The notes beneath the pieces were generated by a model that saw only the letters and a list, made by a program, of their open reading frames with translations, did no database searches and was not told the DNA's origin. A program made the translations under genes and the position numbers. DNA of 64,000 bases from Maylandia zebra (taxonomy: Eukaryota; Chordata; Actinopteri; Cichliformes; Cichlidae): positions 15,665,123 to 15,729,122 of the forward strand of contig NC_135172.1 of NCBI RefSeq assembly GCF_041146795.1, given 5' to 3'. Positions 29,115 to 43,096 of the stretch are shown here, one piece after another (the stretch's first letter is position 1; each line of letters starts with the position of its first letter).

Positions 29115-30690
29115 AGAAGGCTTCACCTGCTTCCTCATTCGCAAGGGGTCAACACGTTTTGTTTTTTTGAAACCCTTGAAAGTCTCAACCATGAAATAAT
29201 TTCCAGAAAATGGACATATTTGAGCCTTCTGACAATTTAAATTGTAAACCATTCTCTATATTATCATGTGAGTCACACTGATAATATAGAGGTCTGTGCC
29301 AAATATGATGTGCTTGGTGTTAACAAGGAATTTGTGTCTCCTTCCAAGATCATGTTAATGGGTGTTTCACTCGTTAGGTGAAACTACTACCACTGTGGAT
29401 CTTTAAAATATCCTTTTTACTTTCCACACATACTCACACATAATCAGTCTAACTGTAATTGTACAAGCAATTTGTTAAACGAGTTGACAGTATTTTGGCA
29501 GTATTTGAAGTCATTAAAGTCCCAAAATTAAAAAGAAAAATTATACACTGTCTCCCAATAAAGGTTGGGAAATTAAATGAAGTGTCTTATGAGTGTGTGT
29601 GAGATTTAGGCCCATTTGAAGTTCATTAACTCCAAATTGGAAACAAAAGTACCTGTGAACAGAGCAGCTCACCCGTATAAAACAAGTAAGCAGCACGGCA
29701 TGAAACTCAGTCTTAACCTTAGCTTCAAGGCTCTCACTGACTGCCAGTTTTATGCTTTTCCTTTTAATCCCAAATGGAAATTATGAGGAGTAAGGAAAAT
29801 CTGCTGCTGCCAAGAAAAAAGTGATTAAGGCAACGTGCTTCTTTAAAAGCTTGAAAGAAACGCTTTGACATAGCAGTTAAAGTCTAATGAATAGACGAAG
29901 TAGTCCAGTCAGTGTTCAAAGAAACATTGACTGGACTTACAGTAAAAAAAGATTTCAGATCTATAAACGCAACAACAAGAGCTCCAGTGGTTTCCACACA
30001 CACTGTTTGCAAGTGATTGTGCAATAAAAAGCAAATTAACTTGTTTTCATAGCTAAATGTTTGAGGTTGCACTGCAGTGATGCAACGGGGTAAAACTAGT
30101 TGGCGTGCAATCATAACAAGAAGATAAATGAAGAACAGGACACATAATGTAACTGGTAGACAAATAATAGCAAATCCAGTGTAGAGCCAACCCCTTTCTC
30201 CTCCTGATGCCACCCTCTCCTCCCTGCAGATTCCTCCCTCTTCTTTCACTTCCTCCTTTTTCTTTATGCAGACAGCCCCGTACGCCCCTCCCCCTTCTTT
30301 TCCGTGTCTTTCATGCTTTTCTTTTCCTTTTTTTTTTTTTTGCTTCCCTCCCTCAGATTCAGCCTCCTCCTTTGTGCATAACATTGTATTGTGTTTATGC
30401 CCCTCCCTCTTTTACTACTTTTAACACTTTTTTTCTGTTCCTGTTTAATAATGTTAAAGTTCAATTAAAGAAAAAGTGCAGTTTTGGTCCCCCTTCTCTC
30501 ACATTTCTCACGCCACGCCCATGATTTCTTTATTTCCACCCTCAGAACTGAAAAACCTGCAGAAACTTCCTGCCTGTCTCCCCTCTCTGAGCTTCACTGT
30601 ACCCTCCTCCACTTCCCCCTCTGACCTCTCCTCCCCTCTCTCTCTTCAGTTCAGCTTCTCTCTCTTCCTGCACTCACTCTGTCGTTGGCG
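29115..30690 (+). other. Intergenic region upstream of arpc1b
   Basis: No gene recognised. 30180-30680 is strongly pyrimidine-rich on the plus strand (CTCC and CTTT runs), which produces long low-complexity open frames on both strands that I do not accept as genes. The end of the stretch is the arpc1b promoter side. Confidence 0.5.
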
Positions 30691-30717
30691 TTCGCGTTGA
30701 CTGGCCAGAGTCCGCGA
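30691..30717 (+). promoter_or_regulatory. 27-nt block shared with the arpc1a leader
   Basis: Contains GACTGGCCAGAGTCCGCGA and matches 18322-18348 at 24 of 27 positions with transitions only. It lies 117 nt upstream of the arpc1b leader donor. Outside the block the two leaders show little similarity. Confidence 0.7.
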
Positions 30718-30834
30718 GCTGAACACCCTCCACTTTATTTGATCCGCTACTTTCCTCTGCTTTCTCTGCTCTTTTTTTTAAAACTCTCTCCCATCTCTTC
30801 AGCTCACCCATTCATCTCTGTCCTGCCCTCGGGG
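30718..30834 (+). other. arpc1b: arpc1b non-coding leader exon (3' part)
   Basis: Pyrimidine-rich leader ending CGGGG|GTAAGT at 30834/30835. The next exon begins at 31343 after a T-rich acceptor tract and carries the ATG at 31413. The transcription start is not visible but probably lies close to or within the shared block. Confidence 0.6.
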
Positions 30835-31406
30835 GTAAGTAGCCTAGAAAATATTTAACAGTTGACTGAGTGTGCTTAGGCACTCACTCACACACCCACC
30901 CACACACACATATTTGAGTATAATGCATTTTCTGCAAAGAAATATCCAAAGCGTGCTACAGGCAATCGTGCTTCCCACACATTTGTGTTTTAGTGTTTGT
31001 AAAGTATCTGATAGAAATGAAAGAAATTTGATTTTTTTGTCCCCTGGTTTCTTCCTCCAATGGTTGAGTGTCTTTTTCTCTTTTTTTGTGGGGATGTCCG
31101 TTACCTTGGACCTGCATAGTTTCTGTCATTCCTCTGAAAGTCTGGATTTCATTAACACGCTCTGAGTGAGATAAGTTTAGCGTGTTTCACCCACAAACGG
31201 AGTTTAAGTCAGTTCATTATGTATCAAACACTTTGGATCATTTCACGGTTTCATTCAATAAAAAGACTTTTACATTTCTTCGTGTACTTCAACACTTCCT
31301 GCTTTCAACATGAAATGCAACTTCTGTTTTTTTTTTTTAAAGACTTGACAGCCCACCAGCCTCTGGTTCCTCTCCTACTACTTCCTGATCTCCTTCTAAC
31401 ATCTGA

Positions 31407-35429
<4,023 letters not shown>

Positions 35430-37553
35430 ACTGAAGTTTACATTTCTCCGACCAAAGTTGCTCCCGGAGTTATGGAGAAAAACTGCTGCCTTATTACCCA
35501 AAGCTTCTTGGCCTTATTTTAATCAGGTATATTTTTTATATATGCAGGTTCAACGAGCAGACTTCAGTTCAAACAGTGTTTGCGATCTCTCTGAAGCTTT
35601 ATGCTGAGCTTGTTACATTCAGTGCTGTATACAGAGGGACTGACCACATGTCTGCAAACGGTACTTAATGACTTAGATTAGAGCTCAGCCTGAGCTGACT
35701 GCTTAAAGCAGGCATTTTCTATTAATCAGAATGAAATGCTGCAATAATTGTTAAACGCTTATGCTGGTCATAATATGCATTTAATAAAAGATTACTGTTA
35801 AAGTGCTCAGTAGAATCTGGTTCGTTTGTGTGTGTGTGTGTTTACGTCTGTTTAAATCTGGATTAAGGACTTTGAACCTTTCAGCTCATTGTTTATTTGT
35901 CTGTACAGATGGACAACTTAAGTTCAAAGTTCGAACACTTACAGTTTTAACTGAGAAAAGTTGCTGTCTCGTGTGACGCAGATGAGATTATTTTTTTCTA
36001 ACCTGGGGAAAAGCTAATATTTTGTATAAAAACAATGTTGTAATGTAATATATTATTCCATTTTTATAAAATTTACATCCTAAAACGTACTGGTTAGATA
36101 ACATAATGCTTAAAATTAACGAACACAAGTTTGAAAAACCCGCCATGAGTACAAAACAGCAATTTTACAACTTCTTGGTGTTATATATCAGACAGTTTGG
36201 CGATGCCCTGCTATACTCACGTTTCATTAAAGCAATCAATTCGTTAACCTCTTCAGACCAAATGTCTTATCTCACCGAGTCTTTCAGTTAAAGCGAACAG
36301 CAAGAATTCCTGTTGCTGCTGTCGTGCCTGTAAACTGTAGGTCGAATCAGGTGGACAGAAACGTGGGATTATTACATCTGTAATGTTGAGTTTACCCATC
36401 CCTACTACTTTCAAACCCCACTGCCTAAGAGTAATGAACATTTGTATGTGAGACACAGGATCAACATGACTCCACATACTCATGTATTCAGTCCCGGTTC
36501 TTTAAAAGCACTGATGGGTTTTCAGCCAAATGCACATCTCCTCATCCACTGCAGTGTCTCACGTGATAGATCGATGCTATTAGATTGTTAATACAGGTAC
36601 AATACTGTCTAAGCTGTTGCCGTTGTAGCTGCTCATCGATTGATGGGAAAACATCCTGCTGCACAAACTTACAAGTGTGTTTTGGTCTTGTTGATGTTTA
36701 AAAAAAATCTAATCAAATACTTTTTTATCTTCCTCTATAGTGCTCAAACTCTTAATTTTTTTTAAATTAACTGTGACATGAAACTCCCAGGTGTCAGCAG
36801 TGAATATTTAGCAATTAACCATACAATATATATTTATAATTAATAGTTTTCCAATAGATCAGGTGGAGCAAAAAGTATCCCTCTGAGTAAATTAAAAAAA
36901 AAGCCAAAAACAGAGAACACCTATCAGCTATCAGACCTCCTGCCTCTTCCTAAGTTCAAGCGACCTGCCAAGGTCAGGTTTGAAATGATAAAATAGTCAA
37001 GACTGAAGCATCAAAGGGGGAGATATTCTGACCTGTAATGTATGTAAGGGGCTGCCAGTAAATAAATAGATAACTGAAAAACGTGTCAGTGTGAGGAGCT
37101 ATTTCTGCCCCACTTGGTTCCTGTAGCATATCTCATTAATTCCGCCGCAGAAACAGAAAATTACATAAATGAGATGTTTTTATAATTACATTCAGATTCA
37201 GTAATTAAAATCTTGTATATTCAAGATATCTGGTTCTTTATTAAAAAGCGACAGTCCACATATTAGCAGCAAAAGTCTCTATGTGTCTCAAGGAAGACTG
37301 AAGACCCAGCCAGATGACATCACAGTGACGTCACGGGGTTATATTGTTCATACCTGGTAAAACGCCGCGCAGACTAGGAGCCGTAGCTGAGTGTCGCTTT
37401 AAATAATCCTCCTCTGACTCGATAATTAGATGCGTTAACGTCGTCGCCTTATTACATAATACCAGTCCCTGAGAGCGCGCCTGCGCCTCCACCTAGAGAC
37501 CAAAGCAGGAACTGCAGGCACGACTTGCCTCTGAATCAGCCCCTCATCACAGA
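35430..37553 (+). other. arpc1b 3' UTR and intergenic region to mmd2
   Basis: The arpc1b 3' UTR probably ends shortly after AATAAA at 35783-35788. From about 35820 to 37300 I see no gene or named repeat. 37300-37800 becomes richer in CpG and GA repeats (37618-37660) and probably holds the mmd2 promoter, including TGACATCACAGTGACGTCAC (37314-37333), where the second half contains a perfect CRE-type TGACGTCA. Confidence 0.5.
37326..37333. promoter_or_regulatory. Perfect CRE-type site upstream of mmd2
   Basis: TGACGTCA, the palindromic consensus for CREB/ATF, lies about 220 bp before the candidate mmd2 first coding exon, in a region that turns GC-rich. A single 8-bp match can occur by chance about once per 65 kb, so location is the only support. 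Confidence 0.35.
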
Positions 37554-40500
37554 ATGATGTGGCAGCCTTCAGTGATGAAGAACAGCCCCCCTCACCGAGT
37601 CGTGATGAGGTGAACCGGCGGGGAGAGAGAGAGAAAGACAGAGAGAGAGAAAGAGCGAGCAAGCATCAGCACCGACTGAGACTCATCCCCTCGTCCCCCC
37701 ACTGACGCCCACACTTCCGGACTGGACCCTCTGGAGGCGGCTGGGTCGGGATGCATGCGTCTCCCAGTGCTGCTTGAGATGTGGATAAGACGACGACGGT
37801 GAAAAGGCGACGTGCTCGTTACCTTCCATTAAACCTCCTCGCTGCAGATCTGAACGCTGAACTAATCAATTATCGGCGGCCAACTCGCCCATCACTCACA
37901 GGGGGGATTCAGGCTTTGGCCACACTGTCTGTCTGCCGTCAACTGTTGCCTATTTCCTCTGTAAATGAATCTTGTAAGGTGGGTGAGCTCATTCAATATA
38001 CGGTTAGAGACTGGAGATGAACAGAAAGGCTGCTTTTTGGTAGTGATGATGATGATGAGGTCCAGGATGCTCATTGGGAACCAGCTGTAAATAACTCATA
38101 TGTATTTTCTGCATGTCTCATAATTAGTGATGTATCTTTTTCAAATTTCTATATTCAAGCTCAGGATTTCTTTTATTTCTTATTTTATTTTAAGCAAACA
38201 CACAACCTGCCACTTCCCCCTTCTCTTCATCTTGCTACTTCTTCCTTTTTCCTCTTTCCCTGTGATCTTTGTGACACAGAGGAAAGGCCACCCCCTCCTC
38301 TTCCTCAGCCTTTTCAACTTTATTTAATATCTGGCACACAGAAGCCAACTGGATCTAGGCTGAGGCTGTCCCGAGGACAAAGGAAGTAGACCAATGTTGC
38401 AACTCAGAATTATTTTCATTCTCAGCTCATGCTCTGCTAATCTGCTGACTGCTTTTATGCTATGAATCAGCTGATCATCTGTTCTGTTCGCTGTCCATTA
38501 CAACTTCCACACTCTGAGTTATATGTTTAGTGGTCTTGTTTTTAGCTCCAAACCCAACCAAACTGAATTGATGTTAAAAAAATGCTTCCAAAATAGAGTC
38601 ATAGGTATATATAGAGAGATACTTTATTATTATTATTATTTGCTTCAAAAAATAGGCCAACTGAGGCAATTGTGGGAGTAGTATTTGTTCCATCTCGCGA
38701 GCAGAGACTGTAATTCCCACAGCTCACACATGAAGTCATGTGTGCCACATTATGGGCTGAGGCGAAATTATCATGCTGCTTCTTTTAATCAGATATGATG
38801 TCAGTTGTCTTTTATGAGTACATCACAGCTAAATATATTTTTAGCTGTTTCACAATGCAGGGCACTTTAAGGAAGCGTGTGGTGGTTACTTTTGTTATGT
38901 AACATTTCTAGATTCATTTATTCATTCAAGCGCTGTCGAACATGTACCCGTCACAACTTCCTGCCACAGGACCCGGGCTGGCTTTTTCTAAGAAAACACC
39001 AAAACGATTAAATGATTCAATCAAGACGTCAGAGGAGCCTTAACAAAAAAAAAAACAGAATGAAATTTCCAGTGGTTTATCTTCACAGCTGTGACTAACT
39101 GCAGCTTCTCTATGTTGTGTATCAGTTTAAAAAAGAAATGTTTTTGGCCTTTGGATGTATTAGCGTGACAAGACGGGGGGGTAATCTCAAAAGTTTTGAA
39201 ATAGCTGATAGATCAGATTTTCCCAGCTTTTTGCAGTTAGGTTTACTAGGATATATAGCTTAAATGATCAGATTTTAATCACCATTGTGGTTCTTTAATC
39301 TATATACTGTCTAATTTAATCCAAGACCTGTTTGATTTACAGTGCTATAACAAAGAAAAACAGTTATATGGCAACTGTTTTCAGCAGTGTGTGGATGTTA
39401 ACTTTATTATAGATTTACATAATAGCACAAAGACCCATGAAGTAAAGCAGTGTTAATTCATGTCCTGTGTTAACTGGACCGAGGTCTTCATGGTTCATTT
39501 AGACCACAGAGACGCAGAGATGTCACGGGGTTTCCACAGCTCTGCTCTGCCCCATGAGTGAGTCCCTCTGCCTGGCCTCTGGCCTGCTAATTATCAGCCA
39601 GCTTGATAAAGTCATTAATGACCTGACCAGGCCTGCTGGGCCTGGCACTGACACACACTTGTATGTGTGCGCACTACAGAGAGTAAGCCAGACAGTGTGA
39701 GGCCAGTGTTGGATACAGGGTGGGGAAGTCTTTTATTTGGGACAAGACGGTGTTTCTGGGCTGGGCCGGTTAGTATTAATAGCTCCTAATGAGTGTCACT
39801 CTGAAAAACAAAGCAGCAAATGGAGGAGAAAGGGAAGTGAAAGGTGCTGCCATCCTTTTTACATCATCTTTCTTTAGTTCTCCTTGTGTATATATGTTCA
39901 TGAAGGATCATGAATGTCTTATCAGCATTTTGACAACAACCACGCATATACCCACAGCTGTGATATTCCTCTTTTTAGATTATTTAGAAGTATTGTTTCT
40001 GCAGCCGCATGCATGCACAGCTCCTCAGATAGACAGCATAATTAGCTGTTGGGGGCATTTCATAAAAACAAATGGATTCTTTGAGGTTCTGAGCGGTATT
40101 CCCTTTCCTTCTTTTTCATGTCTTACGACTTACAACATGTGGATGTGCACATGCTTACATTTTGTGTGTCTGCAAAGACATCATTTGCCTTCCCTGCATG
40201 TTAATTTCATCATTGGGAAGCAGAGAGGAGCCATGGTGGGGGAACGGGAGAGGGAGGAGGAAAGAGAGGCGAAGAAAGAAAGATGAAAGCAGCGAGGAGT
40301 TTTCTGTTGTAGGGAAGAGGGGAGGACAATCCCTGCCTGTGGTTTCCATGACAACAGTGACATCACTGTCAGGGTGCTACCTCCTGAACTGTTTGAGTTT
40401 CTGTACTGAGTGTTCGCAATCAAACGAACAGATCGGAGTGTGCGTGTGTATGTGAGAAAATGTGGGCATGGCTGTATGTGTGAGCCGTTTCTGAAAGAGA

Positions 40501-43030
40501 TCAAACCTCTGCTTCAGTCGCTCTGTGGTTACCCACTGTTGCCAGGCAACGGCAGTCATGGCAACAAGTTGAAGCATGTAGTAGCGTTGCTAAGCGAAAC
40601 AAGAGGGTGGGGTGGATTGTTAGCATTGAGATACAAGTGGGTTTAAATATCATACACAGTATATATGGTCTGCAGCTTAATTCTACAAAGTCCTATTAAA
40701 GTGGACCCATTACTCTTGTTATATAAATTCTGTTGCAATGCCAGATGCTCATTACAAACATGGACAAAGCCTCAAATAATTACATTAGTGTATGTACAAC
40801 AAATGTTGGCCAATAGCTCAAGCTTCAGACTGACTTTTTTTTACCCTTGATTCTGTATCATGTCAGTGAGAGTAGATAACCTAATTTGATCATCCTGACG
40901 CACTCCCAGGCTTGGCTGTTAGACTCAAAGCCCCGCCCACCTGTTGTTCAAACCTTGTGAGGAGCAGTCTATTAGAAAACAGTTGGCGTAAAGCGAGAAC
41001 AGCTTGTTTCAGTCAAAGGATGAGTTAAGTGTAAGGAAAAAAGGAACATATTGAAATATGGATTATGCAAAGAGTCCAATTTTATTTTATTTTTTTAAAC
41101 TGACCTTTAAGCAAGCAACATGTGCTCCATAAACCCCAGTAACATCCGAGGTATATTTCAAAACAACACCTAACAGCTTAAACTGAAATACCCATTTCTA
41201 TAGAATACATATTTCATTAAATATTGCCATAAATTCAGACTGAGAATTTTTTGGAGTGTGTGTGTGAAATTTTTTTAATGCCAAATTACATGTACTGTTT
41301 CTGTTATATTTACTTATAAAGGAAAGAGTAAAGTTAATGAGTAAATAATTACAAAACAGCAATATTGCTTAAAATTCAAATTTTGCATATTTGCATAAAT
41401 GACCACTAAGTCTGAACAGATCCATTTGTATGATAGAGACCTTTGGCTTCGGTTAATGAGCGACCCAGTTTGTATGTATTTTTAAGTGTAGATGTTAAGA
41501 TGATGAAGCATTTAAATGTGAGCAAATGTGAAATGTGTCATTTGCATAAATGCTGCTGCCTGTAATAAAAAGAAAGGTAGCACTTTATAGTACAGCTCAG
41601 TAATAACATGATAATAGTGGTGTAATAATCAAAAATTTGTAACGCACAGTTAAAAAAACTGTCCAAAGAGCTGCACAAAACAATAAAAACTTCAAAAATA
41701 ATAGTACAAGATCACAAATTTAAATGTGCCCGCAATACAAAATAACCACCACCAGTTTCAGATTATGAACCCAAGAATACCATGAAATACAGCTATGTTT
41801 TCAGATTTAAAGACGGCAATAATTGGAGCACTTGCAATGAACACAGGAAGCTGGTTCCACGATGATGGATGCAACTGAGAAAGTCCTTCCATCTGTTTGA
41901 GCCCAGAACAGAGAACACGAAGTCAGAGCTTGTCACTATATCTAAGAAAAGAGGGATTGTGTGAAGGTGAATAAGAGAAATCATATAGGTGAGTGCCTGA
42001 CCAGTGAGAGCTTTAAAAACTATTTATACATCTTGAATTTAATTCTTAAATGGAAAGGGACAAAATGTAGTGAAGCCATTATGGGAATGATATGATCTAA
42101 TTTCTTAGCACCAGTTAAGTCTAGATGCAGCATTTTGAAGTAACTGGAGGCAAGATAGAAACTTCTAAAGGAGACCACAATACAGCAAATTATAACAACA
42201 GGCAACAGGCTCGAATTACTTTTTCTGTGTAAGGATTAAATAGAAAATATTTGAAATATTTGACGATAAAGCTCTGTTTTGACAACAGATGACAATTTGT
42301 TTGTTAAAATGTAGCTCAGGATCCAGATTCTTCACATGAGACTTAACACAGAGAGAGAGGGGACACAGTTTATAAGGAAGAGAAAAAGCACCTCCCAATT
42401 TATAGGAACTAAGAATGAATGAATTGGCTCTTGATTTCCATTAAGGATTCAAGAAGAGGAGTTATAGAGCCAGGAAAAGTGAACCCAAAACAGACACTTG
42501 GGGGACTCCGTAAAAAATAGGAGTGAACTCAGGAGACAGGAAAGGAAGGTTCTGTGTTTAAGATGGGAATTAAATTGTTTCAAAGCCATAACTTTAATAC
42601 CTGGCTTTAAATCCAGACTGGACAGGTCCCAGAAGGCCAGTGGAATTTAAAAAGAGTAATAACTGGGAGCAAACTACCTTGCTGTGTGAAAAAGGAGATA
42701 ATAACCACATAATACTAACCTTCATGAATATAATTAGAAGATAATATACAATAGCCTATTGATGAGCAATGGGAAATTATCATTTTAATACACACAGGTT
42801 ATCAAACTGTTAACAAAATTTTACTGTGTTGTCACTAACTGGAATTATCACCACATCATTACCACCCTAGTTATTACACTATTATATAAATTTCAGCTAA
42901 GTATTGCACAGTAAAATTGTTAATAAATGTGATCATTTGCAGGTATATGAACAATCGTGTTCCTCCTAACAAGAGATACCAGCCCACCGAATATGAGCAT
43001 GCTGCCAATTGTGCCACGCATGCGGTAAAT

Positions 43031-43096
<66 letters not shown>

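Noticed and set aside
29884-30384. 166-codon minus-strand frame rich in Lys/Glu/Gly
   Set aside because: Arises from a pyrimidine-rich plus strand; no homologue recognised and no exon signals.
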